A DNA stretch of 51,016 bases, from assembly GCF_023634655.1 (NCBI RefSeq), contig NZ_JAMKMS010000025.1, positions 1 through 51,016 of the forward strand. Direction: 5' to 3'. The translations under genes were made by a program, and so were the position numbers. Source of the stretch: Vibrio methylphosphonaticus (GTDB lineage Bacteria > Pseudomonadota > Gammaproteobacteria > Enterobacterales > Vibrionaceae). Of the stretch, positions 26,056 through 35,574 are shown in pieces. The notes below the pieces were generated by a model. That model saw only the letters and a list, made by a program, of their open reading frames with translations, was not told the DNA's origin and did no database searches. Positions within the stretch are counted from its first letter, which is position 1; each line of letters begins with the position of its first letter.

Positions 26056-26985
26056 ATGTTGACTTGGCTAGCGTTGGTTATTATTTGTGCAGTTGTGCTG
26101 CCCCCTGTTATTCGAAATAAAGAGCAGTATCAGCTTAATGACGTGAATAAGGCTGAAGCACCAGGACAGTTTATCAAACTAGATCACGGAGACGTTCATT
26201 ATGAATTGACTGGAGACCCAGACGGGCCATTAGTGGTTCTTGTGCATGGTTTTTCAGCACCTTCCTATATGTGGGATAAAAATGTTCCTGCTTTGGTTGC
26301 TTCAGGCTATCGAGTTCTGCGTTTTGATCTATATGGTCGAGGCTACTCTGCAAGACCTGCCGTTAAATATGACAAACATTTGTTCGTAGAGCAGATTGAA
26401 TCACTGACAAAATCCGTCGCTGGTGTCGAGAGATTTCATATCGTGGGTTTGTCGATGGGAGGTGCGATTACCTCCGCTTACATTGCGCAATTTCCGCATC
26501 GCTTAGAAAGTGTTGTTTACTTAGCGCCATTTAATAGACCCATTGATATTGGCCCGTTGGCGATGCCACTCATTGGGAAGTGGATAGGCTATACATTTTT
26601 TGTTCCTAGTCTTGCTAAGAATCAAGTAAACGATTTAGTCGAGCCCTCATTATTTCCATATTGGCAAAAGAGATTTGAGCGTCAAATGCAGTTTAAAGGG
26701 TTTAGACACGCGATTGTGAGTTCAGGTCGTTATGTGATCAGTGCCGATCCCACTCAGGACTATAAAGATGTAAGCAATACCAAGATGCCCAAGCTATTGT
26801 TATGGGGGACAAGCGACAAAATTATAAGCATTGACGATGCGCCGAGAGTAGAGCAGCTATTAGGTCAACAAACCCGCTTAGTGGTCGTAGAAGGTGGAGG
26901 ACATGCGATGCAGTACGAATACGCAAAAGCAGTTAACCACTCCATAATTGAACACCTCCGGGAAAGTGAACGTGCAACAGTTTGA
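26056..26985 (+). CDS. Alpha/beta hydrolase, membrane-anchored
   Basis: 309 residues. An N-terminal hydrophobic helix (LTWLALVIICAVVLPPVI) may anchor it in the inner membrane. The fold markers are VVLVHGFSAPSYMW (oxyanion HG), FDLYGRGYSARP, the nucleophile elbow GLSMGG with S133, LLLWGTSDKIIS for the acid and GGGHAMQYE for the histidine. Substrate cannot be told; the MhpC/lipase-like class is broad. Single gene with a terminator at 27076. Confidence 0.87.
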   Translation: MLTWLALVIICAVVLPPVIRNKEQYQLNDVNKAEAPGQFIKLDHGDVHYELTGDPDGPLVVLVHGFSAPSYMWDKNVPALVASGYRVLRFDLYGRGYSARPAVKYDKHLFVEQIESLTKSVAGVERFHIVGLSMGGAITSAYIAQFPHRLESVVYLAPFNRPIDIGPLAMPLIGKWIGYTFFVPSLAKNQVNDLVEPSLFPYWQKRFERQMQFKGFRHAIVSSGRYVISADPTQDYKDVSNTKMPKLLLWGTSDKIISIDDAPRVEQLLGQQTRLVVVEGGGHAMQYEYAKAVNHSIIEHLRESERATV

Positions 26986-27075
26986 CGTACAGGTGGATAT
27001 TGTTGTGCATGAGATGACAGGTAAACGATAGTTGAGATTGAATAGCGAAGCCTATTCACGACCCTTTTTACAAAC

Positions 27076-27106
27076 AAAGGCACTGCCGTTATGCAGTGCC
27101 TTTTTC
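27076..27106. terminator. Terminator between the hydrolase and the PL7 lyase genes
   Basis: AAAGGCACTGC-CGTTAT-GCAGTGCCTTT then TT-C-TT. It serves the plus-strand hydrolase and may also serve the convergent lyase gene. Confidence 0.88.
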
Positions 27107-27134
27107 TTGTTATCTGAATTGTAACTGTGGTCTA

Positions 27135-28979
27135 CTAGTTGGCGTCATGCTGGATTTCGATCTGAGAAAAACTCGCTTCGAAGCGCTGACCGGCATTATC
27201 ACTATCTGGTTTAAATTGTGGATAAAGCCCTGCTTTAAAGTAATACGCAATGTCTGGTTCTGCCCAGTCGGTGCTCATCGTGATCGTATCGCCATCTTTC
27301 GTATCTGAGTATGCTACGCCCCAGCCAAGAAAACGCTCAACGCGTCCTTCTCCATTGTCTTTCTGGGTCATTAGAGTGATGCCAGTATCGTCGACCGTAA
27401 TTTGATACTGCCATTCTTCATTGGCAGCGTACGTGCCCATTTCAACACTGAATGGCCAAGAGTCACATCCGCTTTCGTTACCTGAACACTTTTTATTGTC
27501 GGTAAAGAAGTCTTGGTTAAGTATGACACGAGTGGGTTTCGATTCACCCTCCCACAACAACTTGACCAGTGCCTGACTGATTTCCCAACCATGCACTTGG
27601 CCCACGACAACTTTAGGATCTTGCCCTGAGATTTGTGGAAAATCATCAATTCTGAGTGTAGAGGTTAATGTATGAACATCTGTATTAGTGGCTGAATCAT
27701 TGATTTTCCAACTCGTCGCATCAGTACTTGTACTACAGGTATTCAGGGTTTGAGCGTTAAAGAGCTCTCTGAATTCAGAACGAATATAGCTGCTGTTAGA
27801 CGTCGATGTGCCGTAGCCCATGTCAGTGGCGAAGTGAACGCGGTTATCGATGACGTTGAAGAACGAGATTTCGCCTGAATCATAGTTATATACGATGTCG
27901 GAGTCATTGTTAAAGATGAACTCTTCTGACTCTGGCGAACTGTAGCAATGGTAGGGCTTAAATTCTGCAGCAGAGCTGCTGCTCTCGCTAGAGTCCCATT
28001 CGGTTTTGCTGACAGGAATGGTGATTTTCCATTGGTCAACATCCCAATTTATGCCGTGTTCAAAACTGTCTTGCTCAACATCCAGCTTAGAAAATCTGAC
28101 TTCAGACCAAGTATTGATGCCGTCACCATCATCGTATTGGTTATACACACCAGCTTTAAAGTAACTAAGTAGGTTTGCCCAGTAACTTATGTTGTGATCC
28201 AATTTTTGAACGCCATTAACGTCAACCACAAGACGTCCTTCTTGAATACTAATATCCATGTCGGTCATTTCATCAAGATTCGCCTCGCCAAGATCGACAC
28301 GTTGATAGGCGTTATTGCAGCCGTCAGAACCGACATGTTCGCTGCCACTGCCACAATTGAGCGCGTTCAGTTTTACCACCGCCCAGTAATGGCCTAGCTC
28401 ACCGTTGCGTTCTAGTTCATAAGTGATCCTTAATAAAGGGTGGGGGATGTAACCCGTGCCGTCTTCACTCGTCCCTTTATTGTGAACTTGCAGAAATGTC
28501 ACTTCATCGCCATCGACACTCTGTTCCAGTGTGGCTTTTAGATCGATCGGTTGGAAGCTGGTGCTTAACGTTCGAGAGACACCAGACTCAGTTGTATCAA
28601 AGTTCTCATTGACTCGCAGCTCCGAACGGTTGCTATCACCACTCATTCTGAAAATCATGTCTTTACTATTCTCATCGGCATAGAAATAGTCGTCGTGGTA
28701 TCCCGCCATGAGCTCAGTGCTGCTTGCAACATCAGATTTGTTGCTATCTCCCAGGGTGGGGTCCGACCTTTGCAACTTTGAGTTGGAAAGTACGGCATCG
28801 TACTTAGCGTACATTGACGGTGCAATGGGTTTTACTACTGGGTCAATTGGATCTGTCGGATTTGATGGGTCCACGGGATCTGGCGTTGCAGGCGTGGCTG
28901 AGGTATCCGATCCCCCGCCGCAACCAGCCAAAAGAGCTGGGGTAAGAAGTAAACAACCTAAGAATTTTGTTTTATTCAT
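27135..28979 (-). CDS. Lipoprotein with two PL7-like alginate lyase domains
   Basis: Start taken at 28979 (MNKTKFLGCLL); an ATG directly before it and one further upstream are also in frame. A lipobox (TPALLAGC) and a proline/aspartate-rich linker (TPDPVDPSNPTDPIDP) precede two jelly-roll domains. Each carries the three PL7 motifs: domain 1 NRSELRVN, FLQVHNKG, YFKAGVYNQ; domain 2 IRSEFREL, VVGQVHGWE, YYFKAGLYPQF. PL7 enzymes cleave alginate by beta-elimination using the Q, H and Y of these motifs. Lipid anchoring would hold the enzyme at the outer membrane. The second domain has RSEFRE instead of RSELR. With the PL6 gene it points to alginate use. Confidence 0.9.
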   Translation of the reverse strand: MNKTKFLGCLLLTPALLAGCGGGSDTSATPATPDPVDPSNPTDPIDPVVKPIAPSMYAKYDAVLSNSKLQRSDPTLGDSNKSDVASSTELMAGYHDDYFYADENSKDMIFRMSGDSNRSELRVNENFDTTESGVSRTLSTSFQPIDLKATLEQSVDGDEVTFLQVHNKGTSEDGTGYIPHPLLRITYELERNGELGHYWAVVKLNALNCGSGSEHVGSDGCNNAYQRVDLGEANLDEMTDMDISIQEGRLVVDVNGVQKLDHNISYWANLLSYFKAGVYNQYDDGDGINTWSEVRFSKLDVEQDSFEHGINWDVDQWKITIPVSKTEWDSSESSSSAAEFKPYHCYSSPESEEFIFNNDSDIVYNYDSGEISFFNVIDNRVHFATDMGYGTSTSNSSYIRSEFRELFNAQTLNTCSTSTDATSWKINDSATNTDVHTLTSTLRIDDFPQISGQDPKVVVGQVHGWEISQALVKLLWEGESKPTRVILNQDFFTDNKKCSGNESGCDSWPFSVEMGTYAANEEWQYQITVDDTGITLMTQKDNGEGRVERFLGWGVAYSDTKDGDTITMSTDWAEPDIAYYFKAGLYPQFKPDSDNAGQRFEASFSQIEIQHDAN

Positions 28980-29249
28980 CATACAATCATATTTATTAGT
29001 TCTGGCCACTTATACTATTTGTATTACAAATATTTAGAATGATTTAATGATAAAAGTGTGAGTTACATGCCGTTTCTTTGCATAGACACGGCGCTATAGC
29101 TTGAAATGTCATTGCTTCGTCAATATTGCAGTTAAACCATCTGTAAGCTTGTCGGCAAGTAGTGTTTAAAATTGATTAAGCTCAATTGTATAGGTGTTAC
29201 GTATTGAGATTGGGGTGGATATCCATATAATTATCCAAAAAAGACATAG

Positions 29250-29284
29250 AGCAGGAGCTTCTCGTTGGAGCTTCTGCTTTTTTA
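29250..29284 (+). terminator. Terminator hairpin 14 nt before the transporter start (possible attenuator)
   Basis: AGCAGGAGCT-TCTCGTTGG-AGCTTCTGCT followed by TTTTT. No plus-strand gene lies upstream (the lyase gene is divergent), so this hairpin can only act on leader transcripts of the transporter gene. I found no riboswitch I know and no leader peptide with a run of regulatory codons in 29010-29249. Confidence 0.7.
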
Positions 29285-29297
29285 TTGAGAATAGATA

Positions 29298-30716
29298 ATG
29301 AATAAAAACTCTGTGGGCTTAATCGGTCTAATTGCACTCGTATTTGGCTCTATGATTGGAAGTGGCATTTTTAGCATTCCACAGAATATGGCTGAACGGG
29401 CGTCACTCGGTGCAGTCATCCTTGCCTGGGTGATAACCGGCGCGGGAATGCTATTGCTTGTACACACGTTCAAGTTATTGTCAGAGCTTAAACCCAACTT
29501 GAATTCAGGCATTTTTTCCTATGCAAAGGCGGGTTTCGGCGAATATGTTGGGTTCCATTCCGCGTGGGGCTATTGGATCATGAGCTGCATGGGGAATGTT
29601 GCACTTTCCGTGATGATCAATGACTCTCTAGGATTGTTTTTCCCTGTACTACTAGAGCACGGTATTGAAACCGTCATTTTATGCTCAGGCTTACTATGGA
29701 CAATGAACTTCATTGCGTTGCGTGGCGTCCAAGCCTCCTCATTTATTAATGTTATTTCGACCGTGGGAAAACTACTTGGTCTGACTTTGATTATTTGTAT
29801 TCTCCTCGCCACATTTGAACCACAGCGCATGGTCGTCGATGTCTGGGGTGAGCAAAATAATCTTGGCACTGTTTTCTCACAAGTTCAAAGCACCATGATG
29901 GTGACGCTATGGTGTTTTGTTGGGATCGAAGGTGCGGTCGTCTTATCCGGCAAGGCGAGGAAAAAATCTGATGTTGGTAAAGCCACACTCATAGGATTTT
30001 TAGTCGCAATTACCATGTATACGTTAATTTCGGTTTTAGCTTACGGAATCCTCCCTCAAGAAGAACTCGCACAATTATCTAACCCTTCAGCGGCTTCATT
30101 ACTCGCGCATGCTGTAGGACCTTGGGGACGCCTTTTGGTGAACATCTGTGTGTTAGTGTCGGTGTTTGGTGCGTTAGTTGCCTGGACAATGTTGGTCGCA
30201 GAAGTGCCATTTGAAGCCGGACGAGTCGGGGAGTTTCCTCGATTTCTCGCCAAAACTAACGACAATGGCGCGCCATCGAGTTCGTTAAACATGTCGACCA
30301 GTTTTATGCAGGTATTGGTACTAATGGTAGTACTGTTTGAAAATGTATATTTGGCGGCGATTAATATTGCATCGGTAATGGTATTGCCTTGTTACTTGTT
30401 GAGTAGTTTATATCTCCTTAAGATTGCGATTGTTGACAACAAGTCGACGGCAACTAAATCAAAGCGCTTCGCTTTGATTGCAGCATCATCCGCAGCCTAT
30501 TGTCTCTGGCTAATTACCGCAGCAGGTGTAGAGTTTTTGTTAATGGCAACCATATTGTACGCTATCGGTATTCCGTTTTTTCGTTACACGCATTCAGAGC
30601 GAATCAAACTCGGCGAGAGTGTATACACACGCAAAGACAAAGTTCTAGAAGCATTACTAATATTGATGGCAATAGTGTCTATCTATCTCATGGCGACAGG
30701 TTATCTCCATGCCTAA
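29298..30716 (+). CDS. APC-family basic amino acid antiporter (ArcD/YdgI-like)
   Basis: 472 residues with about twelve membrane helices. The first helix has GSMIGSGIFSIPQNMAERAS, the substrate-backbone loop of APC antiporters. ALVAWTMLVAEVPFEAGRVG and SSSLNMSTSFMQ match the ArcD/YdgI branch that exchanges arginine, ornithine or lysine. No arginine deiminase genes are near, so the actual substrate is inferred only as a basic amino acid. A terminator hairpin lies directly before the gene and another after it. Confidence 0.88.
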   Translation: MNKNSVGLIGLIALVFGSMIGSGIFSIPQNMAERASLGAVILAWVITGAGMLLLVHTFKLLSELKPNLNSGIFSYAKAGFGEYVGFHSAWGYWIMSCMGNVALSVMINDSLGLFFPVLLEHGIETVILCSGLLWTMNFIALRGVQASSFINVISTVGKLLGLTLIICILLATFEPQRMVVDVWGEQNNLGTVFSQVQSTMMVTLWCFVGIEGAVVLSGKARKKSDVGKATLIGFLVAITMYTLISVLAYGILPQEELAQLSNPSAASLLAHAVGPWGRLLVNICVLVSVFGALVAWTMLVAEVPFEAGRVGEFPRFLAKTNDNGAPSSSLNMSTSFMQVLVLMVVLFENVYLAAINIASVMVLPCYLLSSLYLLKIAIVDNKSTATKSKRFALIAASSAAYCLWLITAAGVEFLLMATILYAIGIPFFRYTHSERIKLGESVYTRKDKVLEALLILMAIVSIYLMATGYLHA

Positions 30717-30794
30717 ACCCCGCTGTTGACGAACATTTGCGGTGTAAACTCTACGGCTTTGTTAATCGTGCAATAGAGATTCAACTTAGAAAAA

Positions 30795-30820
30795 AATAAG
30801 GCGCCCAATGGCGCCTTATT
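30795..30820. terminator. Bidirectional terminator between the antiporter and mgsA
   Basis: AATAAGGCGCC-CAAT-GGCGCCTTATT, a perfect 11-bp stem between converging genes, with an A run on its left side that gives a T run for mgsA. Confidence 0.88.
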
Positions 30821-30839
30821 AACAACAAGTGGCTAACCC

Positions 30840-31295
30840 TTATATGCGCTCTGCGAGGTACGCGTCATAATCAGGGATTTCAATATCAACTTCTTTGCCA
30901 AGTAGGTCTGATTCAAATAAGAAATTTGCGGTTGCGCGATTAGTCGCGACAGGGATGTTCCAAACGCTGGCAATTCTAAGTAAGGCTTTAACATCTGGGT
31001 CATGCGGAACGGCATTAAGTGGATCCCAAAAGAAAATAAGCATATCGAGCTTACCTTCGGAAATTAGCGCCCCAATTTGTTGATCACCGCCCATTGGGCC
31101 ACTAATCATGCTTTTAATTGCTAACCCGGTGTCTTTACTTAACATGTTGCCGGTCGTACCGGTGGCATAAAGGAAGTGACCTTGTAACTTCTCTTTATTT
31201 TCAAGTACCCAACGAAGTAGTTCTGGCTTGTAGTGGTCATGGGCTACAAGTGCGATATGCTTATGGGCAGGCATAGTACGTATTTTCTTTTGCAT
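30840..31295 (-). CDS. mgsA: Methylglyoxal synthase
   Basis: 151 residues, as in E. coli MgsA (152). Key blocks are conserved: ARKHIALVAHDH-type start (AHKHIALVAHDHYKPEL), YATGTTGNML phosphate site, SGPMGGDQQIGALISEGK with the catalytic aspartate, and FFWDPLNAVPHDPDVKALLR. Converts dihydroxyacetone phosphate to methylglyoxal, a phosphate-releasing bypass of lower glycolysis. Cytoplasmic. Single gene. Confidence 0.96.
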   Translation of the reverse strand: MQKKIRTMPAHKHIALVAHDHYKPELLRWVLENKEKLQGHFLYATGTTGNMLSKDTGLAIKSMISGPMGGDQQIGALISEGKLDMLIFFWDPLNAVPHDPDVKALLRIASVWNIPVATNRATANFLFESDLLGKEVDIEIPDYDAYLAERI

Positions 31296-31367
31296 TCATT
31301 TATCCTGAGTAATTGAAATTCTATCAATGGGAAAGTTTTCGTCATTGCCATAAATTAGTAATACTAA

Positions 31368-31393
31368 GCTAGTTGCTAGTTGCTAGTTGCTAG
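31368..31393. repeat. Tandem heptamer repeat upstream of mgsA
   Basis: GCTAGTT occurs three times, followed by a partial GCTAG, in the region between mgsA and torT. It is a short satellite prone to slippage; it lies about 75 bp upstream of the mgsA start. Confidence 0.85.
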
Positions 31394-31510
31394 CGGCATC
31401 CATTACGTTTGATTAACGCTATCTGTCAGAATTCCACGTCCATATTGTTGTATTCGATGGTAATCGTCCTTACGTTATCAATCAATTACGTTTAATAACA
31501 AGTGTGACAA

Positions 31511-32503
31511 TTAGTGTGAATGAACATTAAAAATAGGTCGAAAACCCGTGGGTGACAGTGATTCTTCGATAGCGTCTACACTTAAGTTATCTGGCGTTAG
31601 CGTGTCAATGCTTGGAGCAAGATCATGACCGTAGGGTTCATGTCGTAAATACGACACAGCTTGTTGAATAGACACTCGACCTTGCTCTACCATTTTGTCT
31701 GTGGGGGAGAATTTTACTTTGTCCCGTAATAACCCACGATATACACCGTGACTGAGATAGATGGAAAGCAAGTCGATACGCTCACTAAGGCCTGCTGTCC
31801 TTAGCTCACTAATAGCGGCTTCAATAGCAACCGCGCTACCGACGACATAACGAAGCTCTGTTCGTGTTTCAATCACTTGTTGCACCAGGTTACGTTGTAA
31901 CTCTTTGTCGTTATCTGCCCAGAGTGTATCGGTGACGTTGATATCTGAATCTTTGATGGCTTCAAGAAAGCCCAAAATAACCGGCTTAGTCCCTCCGCTA
32001 GACTGTGGGCCGGGCAGCAGTGCTAATTCCACAACACCACTATCTTTAGGGTGCTTGTTGGCGAGAAATTGTCCGGTTTTATAGCCCATCCAATACCAGT
32101 CCACACCAACGACCCCTTTAACGTGCTGTGTTTGGTTAGCATCGACGATGAGGTGATTGACGGTGGCGAAGACCGGAGTCTCTCCAGTATAAACGCCTAG
32201 ATCATGCTGAAATGCGGTGGGCGATACGGTCCCTAGAATAATCGCATCCGCTCCCCAATGATTACAAGCTTGGAGTTGTTGACGTTGTTTTTCTATGTTT
32301 GGATAGCCACCGGATTCAAAAACTTTTAGCTCGACATTTAGTGTCCGTGCTTCTTCCACCATGCCATAATTTACTGATAGCCAGTAAGAATCCTTTAAAT
32401 GAGGGTAGATGGCGCATAGTTTTTCACCAGCACGAACTGCTGTCGTACAGAACATGAGTACAATGACGCTAACAATTGGCAAATATTTTATTTTTTTGAA
32501 CAT
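31511..32503 (-). CDS. torT: TMAO-binding periplasmic protein TorT
   Basis: 330 residues with a signal peptide (KKIKYLPIVSVIVLMF, cleavage near VRA-G). The family start LCAIYPHLKDSYWLSVNYGM and the blocks VGVDWYWMGYKTGQFLA, LLPGPQSSGGTKPVILGF and DLLSIYLSHGVYRGL match TorT of the Tor system. It binds trimethylamine N-oxide and activates the kinase TorS through periplasmic contact. It is divergent from torS with a 91-bp gap that must hold both promoters. torR and the reductase genes torCAD are not in the window. Confidence 0.93.
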   Translation of the reverse strand: MFKKIKYLPIVSVIVLMFCTTAVRAGEKLCAIYPHLKDSYWLSVNYGMVEEARTLNVELKVFESGGYPNIEKQRQQLQACNHWGADAIILGTVSPTAFQHDLGVYTGETPVFATVNHLIVDANQTQHVKGVVGVDWYWMGYKTGQFLANKHPKDSGVVELALLPGPQSSGGTKPVILGFLEAIKDSDINVTDTLWADNDKELQRNLVQQVIETRTELRYVVGSAVAIEAAISELRTAGLSERIDLLSIYLSHGVYRGLLRDKVKFSPTDKMVEQGRVSIQQAVSYLRHEPYGHDLAPSIDTLTPDNLSVDAIEESLSPTGFRPIFNVHSH

Positions 32504-32594
32504 GGACTCATCGTTTAGTAGAAACTGAAGATCGAACCATGCAAAATATAGCGTACTATCAGAGTGTAAAGAAGTGGATTCTCAGGAGTCATGC

Positions 32595-35519
32595 ATGTTA
32601 CTCGCTAAAGCTAGTATCGGACGTAAGTTATTTTTCTCATTCGCGGTGATGGCACTTTTAGTGCTGTTCTCGACCGTTATTGGCGTGTCTGGCTTTTCTC
32701 TCGTCGCAAAGACAGAAAGGAAAGTCGTTGAGGCCGCTATGCCATCGATGCTAGAAGCTCGCGAAGTTTCCGAACTCAGCACTCGCATTATTTCCTCAGT
32801 TCAAACCTTGTCTAACGCGAAAACGAAGGAAGCACACCAGCTCGCAGGTAAGAAACTATTTGGTCAACTCGAGGCGTTACTCAGTCACATTAAAACGCTA
32901 GGATCGGATTCATTTGATGCCGAGTTACTCGGTCAATTGGAGCAAGATGTACAGGCGATCTTAGACTCGCTGATAGAATTGGGGATATCGGTTGAACGTC
33001 GCATTGAATTGAATCAATCAATCCTAGAAAAAGTTGGGCAGCTGCGTGTACTTGCTCAAGAATTAGAAGAGCTCACTCGTACTCAAGTTCTCAATACCAG
33101 CACTATCGCGGTAGCAAATGTCACTCATATCTATGGGCTGCTTGAAAAAAACAAGCAAGAGGAGGCGTTAGACGCGTTGGACAGTCTGGTTGAGATAGAC
33201 CTCGATCTGTCAGAACGTTTACATGAACTTCATTTGTTAGCATTTCGAACGCTCAATCATATAGAAGAATCACGTACAGTTACCGTTTTAGAGCGAATTG
33301 AAGAGTTGCAATCTTCTTACCAGCAGAACATCACCATTATGAAAAGACGTGTGCAGGGTGTTGAGGATCCAACAAGATCAAAGCAAATGATTCAGCTTTT
33401 GGCCCAGCTTGACCAAGGCGCAGACGTGTTCGCGTTAATGAAACAAACCAACTTTGAAGGAAAGCACTCGCAGGCATTGAACCAAGAAACCCTTGACCAA
33501 CTGACCGCGTTAAACAGGACGGTGGCTAAGCTGGTGGATCAGTCTAATGCCGCTACGTCAAAAGCCGTTGAACAGCTATCATCGACATTAAGTTACGCCC
33601 AATGGACGCTGACTCTGCTGTCGATTTTGAGTTTTGTCATTGTGGTTGTTATCGTTTGGCGAGTTGTCTATTTATCGGTGGTCAAACGACTAGCTGAATA
33701 TTCCTCTGCATTGCTTTTAATTGCAAAAGGGCAACTTAACGTTGATTTATCTGTGAAAGGTAACGACGAACTCGCTCACATGGGGCAGGCTATCATTACC
33801 GCAAGAGATACCGCCCAATCATTAAAAACGGTGGCAGAGTCGGAGGCTAGCGCTCGTAAGGCACTTCAAGAGCACAAAGCACACTTAGAGCAGACAATAG
33901 CAGACAGGACGATCGAGTTACAAAACAGTAACGCGAGCTTGAACAGAGAAGTAAAAAATCACGCTCAAGCCAGGAACGACGCGGAGCAAGCAAGCCGAGC
34001 GAAAACCGCATTTCTTGCCACTATGAGCCACGAAATTCGAACTCCCATGAATGGCGTGCTAGGTACTGCCGCATTAATGGAAGAAACGCCTTTAGATGAG
34101 AGACAGCAGCATTACCTTGGTGTGATTAATCGCAGTGGACAAAATTTGCTTGCGATTTTAAATGATGTGTTGGATTACTCTAAAATTGAAGCAGGGCATT
34201 TGACTATTCGTAATAATCCTTTCGACGTGACTCGTATGGTACGCGATTGTTATCAGTTAATGCATGGTAAAGCGCTAGAAAAGCAACTGGAGTTTAAGTT
34301 TAGTATCGACGTTGATGTTCAAAGCGTATACGACGGTGATGTAACACGCTTGAGTCAAGTACTTAATAACCTAGTCGGGAATGCTATCAAGTTCACCGAC
34401 GAAGGCGAAGTCTCTATCCATGTTTCCCGTGACCCAGACGATGAGACGTGTGTTGTATTTGAAGTCTCTGATACTGGCATGGGGATTAGCCCTAATGACC
34501 AACTCACCTTGTTTGATGCCTTTACCCAAGCAAGTAACGGTAAAAGTGCTTCTGGGGGCACGGGTTTAGGTTTGGCCATTAGCCAAAAACTAGTCAACGC
34601 GATGAATGGTCAAATCTATGTCGATTCTTACCTAGGAGAAGGCAGTCGATTTTGGTTTATTGTACCGCTAGAAACCAGTGAGTTTGATAAGCAAGAAGTC
34701 TATGAACCCATTGGTCGAGCCGATGCGGTAAGTGCCAAAGTACTATTAGTGGAAGATAACCCAGTTAACCTCATGGTTGCCGAAGGCTTCTTAGTGAATA
34801 TGGGGCACCACGTTCGCTGCGCTGAGAACGGTGCCGATGCGGAAGTGCTGTTCGCAGACAATGATTTTGATATTGCACTGTTGGACATTAACTTGCCAGA
34901 TACTGATGGAGTGACATTAATGAAGCGTCTTAAAGGGCAATGCTTGTACGGTGATGAAGAAATTCCAATGATCGCGGTTTCTGCTCATGTCTTTACCGAA
35001 GAAGTAGAAGGGTATATAACCGCTGGATTCGATGGGTATCTTCCTAAGCCGATCGACAGAGAGGCGTTGAAATCGCTGATTCAATCTAAGATACACGGGC
35101 GAGAGTTGAGGACTGCTCCTATATCACGCCTTGAGGTAGATATGGCGTTGGATATGGGGCTGAAAAATACAACGATGATTGATGAACAAATATTAGAGCA
35201 AGATATAAAAGTACTGGGCGTTGAGCGAATGACTAAAATCGTCGATGCATTTACCACATCCAGTGAAGTTACCCTCGAAGCACTCGAGTCTGCCGCGCAA
35301 AAAGGAGAGGCAAAAGCCGTTAAAGATTTAGCGCATAAGCTAAAAGGGTCGGCAGGCGCACTTGGCCTAACAACGCTATTGGAACAGTGTTTATCGATTG
35401 AAAAATCACAAGACCCGATCGGTGATTATATTGGATTAGTGGAGCAGATAATGAGTGTGAGAGCTCAGTCGGTCGCTGTGCTGAATAGTGTATTGGCGAG
35501 GCAGACGCCAGCATCATGA
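32595..35519 (+). CDS. torS: TMAO sensor hybrid histidine kinase TorS
   Basis: Start at 32595 (MLLAKASIGRKLFF) because AGGAG lies 6 nt before it; an in-frame ATG at 32574 has no such site. 974 residues: helix 1 (FFSFAVMALLVLFSTVIG), an all-alpha periplasmic domain to about 325, helix 2, HAMP, coiled coil, HisKA with H479 in TMSHEIRTPMNG, HATPase (NLVGNAIKFTDEG, GGTGLGLAIS), receiver with D764 in LLDINLP and Hpt with H914 in LAHKLKGSAGALGL. This is the tripartite phosphorelay of TorS, which passes phosphate to TorR. ends at a terminator. Confidence 0.93.
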   Translation: MLLAKASIGRKLFFSFAVMALLVLFSTVIGVSGFSLVAKTERKVVEAAMPSMLEAREVSELSTRIISSVQTLSNAKTKEAHQLAGKKLFGQLEALLSHIKTLGSDSFDAELLGQLEQDVQAILDSLIELGISVERRIELNQSILEKVGQLRVLAQELEELTRTQVLNTSTIAVANVTHIYGLLEKNKQEEALDALDSLVEIDLDLSERLHELHLLAFRTLNHIEESRTVTVLERIEELQSSYQQNITIMKRRVQGVEDPTRSKQMIQLLAQLDQGADVFALMKQTNFEGKHSQALNQETLDQLTALNRTVAKLVDQSNAATSKAVEQLSSTLSYAQWTLTLLSILSFVIVVVIVWRVVYLSVVKRLAEYSSALLLIAKGQLNVDLSVKGNDELAHMGQAIITARDTAQSLKTVAESEASARKALQEHKAHLEQTIADRTIELQNSNASLNREVKNHAQARNDAEQASRAKTAFLATMSHEIRTPMNGVLGTAALMEETPLDERQQHYLGVINRSGQNLLAILNDVLDYSKIEAGHLTIRNNPFDVTRMVRDCYQLMHGKALEKQLEFKFSIDVDVQSVYDGDVTRLSQVLNNLVGNAIKFTDEGEVSIHVSRDPDDETCVVFEVSDTGMGISPNDQLTLFDAFTQASNGKSASGGTGLGLAISQKLVNAMNGQIYVDSYLGEGSRFWFIVPLETSEFDKQEVYEPIGRADAVSAKVLLVEDNPVNLMVAEGFLVNMGHHVRCAENGADAEVLFADNDFDIALLDINLPDTDGVTLMKRLKGQCLYGDEEIPMIAVSAHVFTEEVEGYITAGFDGYLPKPIDREALKSLIQSKIHGRELRTAPISRLEVDMALDMGLKNTTMIDEQILEQDIKVLGVERMTKIVDAFTTSSEVTLEALESAAQKGEAKAVKDLAHKLKGSAGALGLTTLLEQCLSIEKSQDPIGDYIGLVEQIMSVRAQSVAVLNSVLARQTPAS

Positions 35520-35542
35520 CGGCTTACTTGTTTAAATAATTA

Positions 35543-35569
35543 TAAGGGCTCATTGTGAGCCCTTATTTT
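35543..35569. terminator. Terminator after torS
   Basis: TAAGGGCTCA-TTG-TGAGCCCTTA followed by TTTTA; also placed to stop the convergent small-protein gene. Confidence 0.85.
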
Positions 35570-35574
35570 ACGCA

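Noticed and set aside
29010..29297. Lysine riboswitch in the antiporter leader
   Set aside because: The conserved L-box core elements are not found; only the terminator hairpin is supported.
30500..30799. Plus-strand frame overlapping the end of the antiporter gene
   Set aside because: Shadow frame of the antiporter; low-quality protein sequence without a start context.
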